DNA of 17,303 nt. It comes from DATFPQ01 sp035264765 (GTDB taxonomy: Bacteria; Actinomycetota; Actinomycetes; Actinomycetales; Angustibacteraceae). The notes under the pieces were generated by a model, which ran no database searches, was not told the origin of the DNA, and was given only the letters and a program-made list of their open reading frames with translations. Below, in pieces: positions 1 through 6,584 of the stretch; the stretch's first letter is position 1; every line of letters begins with the position of its first letter. Made by a program: the position numbers and the translations under genes. The stretch lies in the NCBI GenBank assembly GCA_035264765.1, contig DATFPQ010000072.1:1-17303 (forward strand). The letters run 5' to 3'.

Positions 1-25
1 GATCAGCTGCGCTCGCGCGGGGAGG

Positions 26-379
26 TCAGGCAGTGACGAGGCGCAGGACGAGCACAGCGATCGCCAGCACGAGCGGCGGCAGTGGCATTGCGAGGTTCTC
101 GGTGTCGCGGACGCGCAGGTGGCCGCCGACGGCGCCGAGGAAGTAGGCGACCAGGCCCGCTGCGGCCAGGACGCCGAGCGGCTGGAGCCACAGGGCGATG
201 ACGATGCCGGCGGCGCCCGCGATCTCGAGCGCGGCCAGGACGGGCAGGTACTGCTTTGGAACGCCGACCGTGCCTGAGATGACGGCCAGGACCTGCTCGT
301 GCCGGCGCAGCTTCATGGCTGCGCCGTTGAGGCAGATGGCGGCGAGCAGGACGGCGACGGCGACGAGCGCGATCAACAT
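26..379 (-). CDS. DoxX-like small integral membrane protein
   Basis: The protein has 117 residues and is almost entirely hydrophobic. Four probable membrane helices lie near residues 3-21, 45-65, 66-86 and 97-116. The short polar loop with LRRHEQ and the pattern of four helices fit the DoxX-like family, whose members are usually 110-150 residues. The ATG at 379 is preceded by GAAGGA with a 5-base gap, which supports this start. DoxX-family proteins sit in the cytoplasmic membrane and some are linked to thiol or redox stress, but no specific substrate can be read from this sequence. It is transcribed away from the hydrolase remnant at 476-972, and no partner gene is visible before the window edge. 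The family call is fairly safe and the function is unknown. Confidence 0.8.
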   Translation of the reverse strand: MLIALVAVAVLLAAICLNGAAMKLRRHEQVLAVISGTVGVPKQYLPVLAALEIAGAAGIVIALWLQPLGVLAAAGLVAYFLGAVGGHLRVRDTENLAMPLPPLVLAIAVLVLRLVTA

Positions 380-475
380 GGGTGTCCTTCAGGTGCGAGT
401 GGGTGGCGTCGCGCTGAGCGACAAGCCGGGACGGTGCGGCGGCGGCTGCAACCAGAAGGACGTCCTCCGTGCGCG

Positions 476-972
476 ATCCGCTGCCTCAAGAGCACCTTCG
501 CCGCGATGACCAGCGGTCACGACAAGGCAGCCGACGACATCACCGCCGTCCGCATTGGCTCGCCGACCGCGAAAACCGCACCGGCCAGGTCGGCGTCATC
601 GGCTCCTGCATGGGCGGTGGCGACGCCCTCGTCCTGGCCAACCGCGGCGACGCCAGCTCCCCGAACTACGGGCTGGTACCGAAGGACCCGCGCCAGGCTC
701 TGAGAGGCGCATGCCCGATCGTGGCGAGCTACGGCAAGCGCCACCGCGGCCCCAGGGCGTCGCCGCGCAGCCCGACCAGATGCTCAACGGGCCCGCGTCG
801 AGCACGACGTCAAGGAGTACCCCGACGCCGGGCACTCGTTCCTCAACCGGCACAACGCCGGGTGCCGGTCACGTTCCTCGAGCGCATCGCTGGCTTCCAC
901 TACAACCACCCCTCCGCCGAGGACGCGTGGACGCGGATCCAGCCCTTCTTCGACACACCCCTTCGAGGCTGA
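476..972 (+). pseudogene. dienelactone hydrolase family protein, decayed fragment
   Basis: Pieces of a dienelactone hydrolase are readable in changing frames. IRCLKSTF through DDITAV is in frame 2 (476 to about 550). WLADRENRTGQVGVIGSC is in frame 1 (about 555-760). RVEHDVKEYPDAGHSFLN is in frame 2 (about 794-858). VTFLERIAGFHYNHPSAED is in frame 1 down to the TGA at 970-972. The nucleophile Cys lies in GSCMGGG, where the family usually has GFCMGGG, and the catalytic Asp and His lie in PDAGHS. The N-terminal third of the usual roughly 240-residue protein is missing, and at least three frame changes occur. The intact family hydrolyses dienelactones and related esters in aromatic degradation. 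No start or ribosome site is visible upstream, so I treat it as dead. Sequencing indels are an alternative for the frame changes, but not for the missing N-terminus. Confidence 0.8.
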
Positions 973-1278
973 CAAGCCGCGGCAAGCGCTAACGATCAGG
1001 TGACCTCTGGTGCAGATCACCGGCCGGCCGCTGGCCACCTGCGAACGTCCGGTTCCGTAGCCGCGGAGCGGCCATCCGGTAGCCGCGGGTTCGATGCGCG
1101 CTTGTGCCCAGTTGAGGACGTGCACCGGCAGAGCCAAGAAGACCCCCAAGAACTTCCGTGTCACTTTCGGGAGGGTCCCGCTCGAGAGCCCGCTTGACCG
1201 GTTCTTCAACCCGCTGACACCGGGCTGCCAGCCGAGCCACCGGTCGGTTGGCCGTCGAACGGTGCTACCTGTTCGTCG
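973..1278. other. non-coding stretch before the IS256 element
   Basis: No reading frame here has a credible start, codon pattern or recognisable motif. Judged from the target duplication, this stretch was originally continuous with the 3' end of the fibronectin type III gene now at 4241-5774. On the minus strand, the joined sequence would give that gene either a stop almost at once or an extension ending at 1206. Confidence 0.5.
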
Positions 1279-1287
1279 GTCCCCGTC
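1279..1287. repeat. IS256 target-site duplication, left copy
   Basis: The nine bases GTCCCCGTC abut the left terminal repeat. The right copy GTCCCGTC (4241-4248) differs by one C. IS256-family elements normally duplicate 8-9 bp, so this fits with one later indel. Confidence 0.65.
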
Positions 1288-1315
1288 GGGTCTGTCTGCG
1301 TAACGGTGTAACTGG
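1288..1315 (+). repeat. IS256 left terminal inverted repeat
   Basis: These 28 bases begin GGGTCTGTC and end GGTGTAACTGG. They pair with the reverse complement of 4213-4240 at 21 of 28 positions without gaps. The position matches the outer edge of the target duplication. Confidence 0.78.
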
Positions 1316-1330
1316 TGTGGCCTGATGCGA

Positions 1331-1345
1331 TGAAGGAGCGGGGCC
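1331..1345 (+). repeat. IS110/IS1111-type subterminal inverted repeat, left
   Basis: TGAAGGAGCGGGGCC matches the reverse complement of 2880-2894 at 14 of 15 bases. It lies about 7 bases inside the inferred left end. Confidence 0.65.
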
Positions 1346-1408
1346 TCCACTCCTCGTGACTCCCGGGCGGATGCTCGAGGTGCTCACTTCGACGACGAAG
1401 GAGGCCCC
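1340..1408 (+). promoter_or_regulatory. leader hairpin that can mask the IS110 ribosome site
   Basis: GGGGCCTCC at 1340-1348 is perfectly complementary to GGAGGCCCC at 1400-1408, with 51 bases between. The right arm contains most of the Shine-Dalgarno sequence GAAGGAGG (1397-1404) used by the GTG start at 1410. A transcript entering from outside the element could fold this way and hide the ribosome site. Such protection against read-through is established for IS10 and IS50. For this element it is inferred only from the complementarity. Confidence 0.4.
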
Positions 1409-1409
1409 T

Positions 1410-2453
1410 GTGAGCGAAGACTACGACGGTCCGCAGGTGGTGGGTGTGGACCTGCACCGGCGCCGGACGGTGCTGGTGCGGATGACCCCGGACGGGCGGC
1501 AGTTGGGCTGGTCGCGTATCGACAACGACCCGGTGGCGCTGGCGCTTGAACTGGCGAAGGCCGGCCCGGACCCGGAGGTGGTGCTGGAGGCCACCTACGG
1601 CTGGTACTGGGCCGCGGACGTGCTCGCCGAGGGCGGCGCGAGCGTGCATCTGGCGCATCCCTTGGGCGTCAAGGGGTTCGCCTACCGGCGGGTGAAGAAC
1701 GACGTGCGCGACGCGGCGGACCTGGCCGACCTACTGCGGATGGGCCGGCTTCCCGAGGCCTGGATCGCCCCGCCGGCCACCCGGGCGCTGCGCGAGCAGG
1801 TCCGCCACCGCGCCAAGCTGGTCGCCCTGCGGTCGGGACTGAAGGCGCAGGTTCATGCGGTGCTGGCCAAGCAGGGCGTGGCCGTGCCAGTCAGCGATCT
1901 GTTCGGCGTCGCCGGAGCCGCGCTACTCGACCGGGTCGAACTCGACCCGCCCTACGCCGCACGGGTGCAGTCCCTGCGCCGTCTGATCGAGGCGTTCGAC
2001 TTCGAGGTCGACGTGGTCTCCAGCCGGCTGCGCGGGCAGCTCGCCCAGGACCCCGGCTACCGAGCCATCCAGGCGATCCCGGGCGTCGGGCCGGTGCTCA
2101 CGGCGGTGTTCGTCGCCGAGATCGGGGACGTGACCCGCTTCGACCGGCCCGAGCGGCTGTGCTGCTGGGCCGGGTTGACGCCCCGGCACCGCGAGTCCGA
2201 CACCACGGTGCACCGGGGCCCGATCACCAAGCAGGGCAGCCGGCTGGTCCGCTGGGCGGCGATCGAGGCGGCCCAGCGCACCCCGAAGGACGCCGGCTGG
2301 CTGGTCGCCACCCGCGCCCGGCTGGTCGAACGACGTGGCCGCAACATCGCCGTGGTCGCCACCGCCCGCCGGCTGCTCACCCTGGTCTACTACGGGCTGC
2401 GCGATGGCCAAATCCGCGCGCTGACCGGCCACGGCGCCCAGGCGGCGGCGTGA
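1410..2453 (+). CDS. IS110-family DEDD transposase
   Basis: The protein has 347 residues when started at the GTG at 1410, which has GAAGGAGG 5 bases upstream. An ATG 18 codons earlier lacks a ribosome site. The N-terminal RuvC-like DEDD domain shows Asp14 (GVDLHRRR), Glu60 (VVLEATYGW), and Asp98 and Asp101 (KNDVRDAADLADLL). A long helical middle follows (about 120-210). The C-terminal Transposase_20 domain has the helix-hairpin-helix-like AIPGVGPVLTAVFVAEIGD and Ser277 in KQGSRLVRWA, where the family carries its catalytic serine. Known family members cut and rejoin DNA guided by an element-encoded RNA. All key residues are present and the frame is open throughout, so it looks functional. It is transcribed toward the IS256 transposase. 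Confidence 0.92.
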   Translation: MSEDYDGPQVVGVDLHRRRTVLVRMTPDGRQLGWSRIDNDPVALALELAKAGPDPEVVLEATYGWYWAADVLAEGGASVHLAHPLGVKGFAYRRVKNDVRDAADLADLLRMGRLPEAWIAPPATRALREQVRHRAKLVALRSGLKAQVHAVLAKQGVAVPVSDLFGVAGAALLDRVELDPPYAARVQSLRRLIEAFDFEVDVVSSRLRGQLAQDPGYRAIQAIPGVGPVLTAVFVAEIGDVTRFDRPERLCCWAGLTPRHRESDTTVHRGPITKQGSRLVRWAAIEAAQRTPKDAGWLVATRARLVERRGRNIAVVATARRLLTLVYYGLRDGQIRALTGHGAQAAA

Positions 2454-2879
2454 GACCCAAGCTCGGACGCGGTCGGGCGCGGAGTCGTTGCGTGTCATGA
2501 CCCCCGCACGGCGGCGAGGTCGCCCGTCTGATTGACCCCGCCCGACCGCGGCCGCACCGCTCCATGCCCCCTGGCGGGGCGAAGGGATGACCGGCAGCCG
2601 AGCTCGGCCTGCCCTCCGGCACAACGACCGGAACCTTGGAGACGACGACCGCAACCCCCGACACCTGCGCTCCCCGAGGAGTCGCCGCACACAACTTCGC
2701 TTGCCCGCCCCGGCCGACAACATCGTGCGCCAGCCGGCGTCGGCGTCAAGGACCTTCGGCCGCTCCGCGGTCGACCCTACGGGCCGATCCCTGACCCCGA
2801 CACCGGACCATGGCGCATGCCCACGAGCGCCGGGAACGACCCAAGAACGGCAAACATTGACCGTCCCAGGGCTTGTCAC
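2454..2879 (+). ncRNA. candidate bridge RNA / seekRNA region of the IS110 element
   Basis: This 426-bp stretch between the transposase stop and the right inverted repeat has no credible gene. In IS1111-type elements the guide RNA is encoded downstream of the transposase, so this is where one would expect it. Local structure is present: GCCCC/GGGGC arms around 2566-2580 and the palindrome CCGAGCTCGG near 2598-2608. Between them, AGGGATGAC at 2583-2591 is identical to the right junction of the insertion (2894-2902). That 9-base match could be a guide segment or chance. Transcript ends cannot be placed from sequence alone. Confidence 0.4.
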
Positions 2880-2894
2880 GGCCCCGGTCCTTCA
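2880..2894 (-). repeat. IS110/IS1111-type subterminal inverted repeat, right
   Basis: GGCCCCGGTCCTTCA is the inverted partner of 1331-1345 with one mismatch. It lies about 3 bases inside the inferred right end, as in IS1111-type elements. Confidence 0.65.
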
Positions 2895-2938
2895 GGGATG
2901 ACACGCCGAGCCTGCTGGCTTGGCGGGAAGGACCAGTC

Positions 2939-4204
2939 ATGACCGAGACGATCGAGCCCATGCCGGTCTCGACGGATTCTCAGCAGCTCGCGCAGACGTT
3001 GGTGGAGCAGGCCCGGGCCGAGGGGGTGGAGCTGGTCGGTCCGGGCGGCCTGCTGACTGGGTTGACCAAGACGGTGCTGGAGACCGCCCTGGAGGCCGAG
3101 CTCAGCGAGCACCTGGGCTACGACAAGCACGACCCGGTCGGCCGTAACCGGGCCAACTCGCGCAACGGCACCCGGACGAAGACGGTGCTGACCGCGGTCG
3201 GCCCGGTACAGATTGAGGTGCCCCGGGACCGGGACGGCACCTTCGAGCCGGTGATCGTCCGCAAGCGGCAGCGCCGCCTGGACGGCATCGACCAGATCGT
3301 GCTGTCGCTGACCGCCCGGGGCCTGACCACCGGGGAGATCAGCGCCCACTTCGCCGAGGTCTACGGCGCCAGCGTGGGCAAGGACACCATCTCCGCCGAT
3401 CACCGACCAGGTGGTCGCCGAGATGAGCGAGTGGGCGGCCCGGCCGTTGGATCGGGTCTACCCGGTGCTGTTCATCGACGCGATCGTGGTCAAGGTCCGC
3501 GACGGGCAGGTCGTCAACAAGCCCGTCTACGTCGCCATCGGGGTCACCGTCAACGGCGAACGGGACATCCTGGGGCTGTGGGCCGGCGACGGCGGCGAGG
3601 GAGCCAAGTTCTGGCTCTCGGTCCTGACCGAGATCAAGAACCGCGGCGTCCAGGACGTGTGCATCGTGGTCTGCGACGGGCTGAAGGGCCTGCCCGACGC
3701 GGTCACCGCCACCTGGGAGCTGGCCACGGTCCAGGCGTGCATCATCCACCTGGTCCGCAACACCTTCCGCTACGCCTCCCGCAAGGACTGGGACGCGCTG
3801 GCCAAGGACCTGCGGCCGGTCTACACCGCACCATCCGAACCGGCCGCGGCCGAACGGTTCGAGGAGTTCACCGCGACCTGGGGCGCGCAGTACCCGGCCG
3901 TCGTCAGGCTGTGGCGGTCGGCGTGGACCGAGTTCATCCCGTTCCTGGACTACGACGTCGAGGTCCGCCGGATCATCTGCAGCACCAACGCGATCGAGTC
4001 CCTGAACGCCCGCTACCGGCGGGCGGTCAGGGCCCGCGGGCACTTCCCGACCGAACAGGCCGCCCTGAAGTGCCTCTACCTGACCACCCGCGCCCTGGAC
4101 CCCACCGGCCGCGGCAGGGCACGCTGGGCGACGCGATGGAAGCCGGCCCTGAACGCCTTCGCCTCACCTTCGAGGGACGCCTCACCCCCTCGACGACCAA
4201 CTAG
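2939..4204 (+). pseudogene. IS256-family (Mutator) transposase with two frameshifts
   Basis: The ATG at 2939 has GGGAAGGA (2925-2932) 6 bases upstream. The first part, MTETIEP to SVGKDTIS, carries the N-terminal DNA-binding region. At about 3395-3398 four bases stand where one codon is expected, shifting the frame by +1. The catalytic domain continues in the new frame with the DDE residues in FIDAIVVKVRDG, VVCDGLKGLPDA and STNAIESLNARYRR. Near 4163 one base is missing, and the original frame returns for LTFEGRLTPSTTN and the TAG at 4202-4204. Corrected, it is about 420 residues, the family norm. As it stands neither frame gives a whole transposase. A programmed shift is unlikely, since IS256 elements do not use one and no slippery run is present. 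Sequencing error remains possible. Confidence 0.87.
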
Positions 4205-5774
4205 CCGCCCGGCCAGTTACACCCGAAAACGGACAGTCCCGTCCCGTCCCGCGGTGGGTAGGTGTGACGGCGTTCGAGCGGGCCGACACCGAACCGTGGC
4301 CGCTGGAGTTGACGGCGGTGACGTCGAACCTGTAGCTGCGGCCCTTGTGCAGGTGCCCGACGACGGTTCGGTGGCTGGTACCTGGCACGACGGCGGTCGC
4401 CAGCACCCGGGTTCCGTGAGCGGCATATCGACGGATGCGGTACCTCGTGACCGGCGAGTCGCCGCTGTGGTCCGGCGCCGTCCAGCGGACTGTCGCGGCG
4501 TGGTCGCGCGCGGTGGCTCGTACGCCGGTCGGCGCGCTCGGTGTCGCAGCCTTGGTGAGGACGCCCACCGTGGCCGCCGGACCGGCTCCCACGGCGTTCA
4601 GGGCCTGCACGCTCAAGTGGTAGGTCCGCCAGGGACGCAGGTGCCCGAAGACGAAGGACCGCGCAGTAGCGGGCAGCACGTGCGAGGCAGGCGCGGGTCC
4701 GTCCCGGGACACCCGGTAGCCGGTGATCGGCGATCCCCCGTCGTCCGCCGGCGGACCCCAGCCCAGTGTCGCCGTGCGGGGCCCGTTCACGGTGCTGGCG
4801 GTCACGGACGACGGGGGCGCGGTCGGCGCGGTCGGTGCCGCCGGCGCGACGACGCTTAGGGTCAGACGTCCGCCCAGCACCAGCGACGGCTCCGGCGGGT
4901 CCTCGGCCACGAACGCACCGATGAGGTACCTCGCACCGGGCTCCAGCGAGACCTCGCCGCTGCTCACCGGCGTCACGCAGTCCTCGTCCGACGGCGCGGG
5001 AAGCACCTGCACGGGGCCGGCGTCCGTCACCTCGGCCACGGCCAGTGACGCGCCGGGCCAGGTATCTGGGGTGACGGCCGGCAGGTCGGACGTGACCGAG
5101 ACGTGGAGCTTGCCCGTCGCGTGGGCCGAGTAAGTCCACCAGGCGGTGTGCCGTGGCGCCCAGTGGCAGCCACCCAGGCCGCCCTCGTCGTCGTCGGCCA
5201 GCGTGGTGTCGACCGTCTCCTCCAGCGGCAGGGAGCCGATCTGCCGGGCCGCCGGGACGAGGTCGTTCGTTGGCGCGGTGCCCGAGGTCCGGTCCACCAG
5301 GACGCGCACGAAGTCCGAGGCTCCGTCGCCCGTTCCATCCTCATAGGGCTCCGGCAGGAACGCCACGACGTCGACCTGCTGCCCGGCGGCGGGGGTGATC
5401 GGCGCCAGCTGGGCCGCCGGCCGTCCACTGGCGCAGCCCAGCACCGACCCGGACCCGGCATCGATGAGGGCCAGGCCTACCGGGATCGAGGCGGTGATCC
5501 TGCCCGGCTGCGTCGCGGTCGCGCGCGCGTACACCGGACCGCCCGGGTCGGTTCGGAGCGCGAACCACTTCGGGGACCTGATCGGTGCCCCACGGTTGCA
5601 CCTGGCAGCCACCGCGTCGTTCCCCGTGGCCGTGCCCGTGCCCCCGCCGGTGGCTGCGGTGAACGGCAACGACGAGATCGGCGTCGGCGCAGGATCGGCG
5701 ACGGCCGCCGGGGCGGTGATCGCCGGGAGCGCCGCGGCCGTCACGGCCACGGTGAGCAGGGCACGTCGCATCAT
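4182..5774 (-). CDS. secreted protein with two fibronectin type III domains, 3' end altered by IS256
   Basis: The protein is 530 residues as it stands. The ATG at 5774 (MMRRALLTVAV) has GAGGA upstream and opens a clear signal peptide, cleaved probably after Ala26 (AVA/DP). An earlier ATG at 5804 would add ten polar residues. Residues 27-310 look like two beta-rich pre-peptidase-type or lectin-like domains, with cysteines at 59, 114, 203 and 266. Residues 320-407 and 412-504 are fibronectin type III repeats (GSPITGYRVSRDG, SPVTRYRIRRY). The last 19 residues come from the inserted IS256 end. Rejoining the flanks at the 8-bp copy of the target site gives a 515-residue protein ending GTGPTNR. No catalytic domain is recognised. 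Binding to a surface or extracellular polymer is a guess. Confidence 0.83.
   Translation of the reverse strand: MMRRALLTVAVTAAALPAITAPAAVADPAPTPISSLPFTAATGGGTGTATGNDAVAARCNRGAPIRSPKWFALRTDPGGPVYARATATQPGRITASIPVGLALIDAGSGSVLGCASGRPAAQLAPITPAAGQQVDVVAFLPEPYEDGTGDGASDFVRVLVDRTSGTAPTNDLVPAARQIGSLPLEETVDTTLADDDEGGLGGCHWAPRHTAWWTYSAHATGKLHVSVTSDLPAVTPDTWPGASLAVAEVTDAGPVQVLPAPSDEDCVTPVSSGEVSLEPGARYLIGAFVAEDPPEPSLVLGGRLTLSVVAPAAPTAPTAPPSSVTASTVNGPRTATLGWGPPADDGGSPITGYRVSRDGPAPASHVLPATARSFVFGHLRPWRTYHLSVQALNAVGAGPAATVGVLTKAATPSAPTGVRATARDHAATVRWTAPDHSGDSPVTRYRIRRYAAHGTRVLATAVVPGTSHRTVVGHLHKGRSYRFDVTAVNSSGHGSVSARSNAVTPTHRGTGRDCPFSGVTGRAASWSSRG
4213..4240 (-). repeat. IS256 right terminal inverted repeat
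   Basis: These 28 bases start CCAGTTACACC and end GGACAGTCCC, and are the inverted partner of 1288-1315. They also encode most of the foreign C-terminal tail now attached to the fibronectin type III protein on the minus strand. Confidence 0.78.
4241..4248. repeat. IS256 target-site duplication, right copy
   Basis: GTCCCGTC abuts the right terminal repeat. The left copy at 1279-1287 has one extra C. Confidence 0.65.
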
Positions 5775-6299
5775 GAGGCTGATCCTCGGCCGGGAGTCGG
5801 TCATCCGGACCCTAGACCCGACCACAACGGCCCGGCAGGCCTTCGGCAGTTCCCGCGCCATCCGGCAGGAATCGCTGCGCGCCACCGCGCAGCGGCTGAT
5901 CGCTGACAACGGCGGCTGCCCCCGGCGACAGCATCGTCCTGACCGAGGGACCCCCGGCGATGGCTGCTGTCGAGTGCCGGCGACGCTTGGCAAGAATGAC
6001 TCTCAGCACGGGCCCTGCTGGACCAGACCACCTCGGTAGGCTTTTGAGGTACGTCACCTCCCGGTGCAGATTGCAGCGGCGATGATCCGGGAGGGAACCA
6101 CCACACGACTGCTGGGAACGCGGTGCTCCATGAGAGCGGTAAAGACGGCGGCCGCGCCGCTGTGACGGGCTCTCATCTGCCGTCGGTCGAATGCGCGGAT
6201 GTGTACCGCGTCCAGGCAGTGCCCGTGCAGCGGCCACGCCGGAGGGGTGGGGCGGTCCGACGGCGGTAGTTTGAACCGCCGCACCTGAACGACGCGGAT

Positions 6300-6324
6300 G
6301 CCGACCAACCCCGCGGTTGGTGGC
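6300..6324. repeat. inverted repeat in the divergent intergenic region
   Basis: ACCAACC (6304-6310) and GGTTGGT (6315-6321) pair perfectly around the four bases CCGC. GCC (6300-6302) and GGC (6322-6324) extend the stem to ten pairs if G6303 bulges out. It could be an operator, or the terminator of an unseen transcript. No T-run follows. Confidence 0.4.
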
Positions 6325-6555
6325 AGCGCCTTATCGGTCGCACGATGGGTCACACGGGTCTGTGGTTGCCCTCCGCGGATCACCGTATGGTGCTGTGCCG
6401 CTGGTCGAGGCCGCGCAACCGTCTCGGTGCGATTGCCAGCCCGGGCGAGGGTCGGCTGATCGCCCTCGGTTTAGGTCACAGGCGCGCATACTGAGCGCGT
6501 CGGAAGGTTCTTCGAGCCCGCCGTTGGCGGTGAGCCGTCTTGCGACGTACCCCCA

Positions 6556-6571
6556 CTCCGGTAGGCCGGAG
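6556..6571 (+). promoter_or_regulatory. hairpin overlapping the ribosome site of the GAF phosphatase
   Basis: CTCCGG (6556-6561), TAGG loop and CCGGAG (6566-6571) form a perfect 6-bp stem. The right arm runs into the Shine-Dalgarno GGAGAAGG (6568-6575) of the ATG at 6585, so folding would mask part of it. A role in translational control is inference. Confidence 0.35.
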
Positions 6572-6584
6572 AAGGCCCGTGGAC

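Larger units (their letters stand above)
1324..2900 (+). mobile_element. IS110-family element (IS1111-like layout) nested in IS256
   Basis: The element carries one DEDD transposase (1410-2453). The repeat TGAAGGAGCGGGGCC at 1331-1345 recurs inverted at 2880-2894 with one mismatch in 15 bases. Such subterminal inverted repeats, a few bases inside the ends, are typical of the IS1111 subgroup of IS110. GATG occurs at both inferred junctions (1324-1327 and 2897-2900), so the exact crossover base within it is ambiguous. The length of about 1573 bp is normal for the family. The leader before the transposase is only about 80 bp, whereas more than 420 bp of non-coding DNA follows it, again the IS1111 arrangement. 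The transposase looks intact, so this is the younger insertion of the pair. Confidence 0.72.
1288..4240 (+). mobile_element. IS256-family element, interrupted by an IS110 element
   Basis: The ends are 28-bp inverted repeats (1288-1315 and 4213-4240) matching at 21 of 28 positions, including GGTGTAACTGG at the inner edge. They are flanked by an 8/9-bp direct repeat. Inside is an IS256/Mutator transposase (2939-4204) on the plus strand. The left leader is split by an IS110-family element at about 1324-2900. Removing it leaves a 40-bp left end joined to the transposase start, a leader of about 79 bp and a total of about 1380 bp, which is the usual size for this family. The transposase carries two frameshifts, so the element is probably no longer self-mobile. 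Confidence 0.82.
5775..6584. other. long divergent intergenic region
   Basis: These 810 bases separate two divergently transcribed starts, the fibronectin-domain protein and the GAF phosphatase. Frames on both strands lack ribosome sites and recognisable motifs, so I call no gene. It holds an inverted repeat around 6300-6324 and a hairpin over the phosphatase ribosome site (6556-6571). Promoters for both genes should lie here, but I see no convincing -35/-10 pair. Confidence 0.55.

Noticed and set aside
1923..2879. 318-codon minus-strand frame opposite the IS110 transposase
   Set aside because: It is a GC-rich shadow of the transposase, full of Arg/Pro/Gly runs and without a ribosome site or motif.
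3396..3411. Programmed ribosomal frameshift in the IS256 transposase
   Set aside because: There is no slippery run, the family does not use one, and a second opposite shift occurs near 4163.
3339..4043. 234-codon minus-strand Asp-rich frame in the IS256 transposase
   Set aside because: It is an antisense shadow of the catalytic domain.
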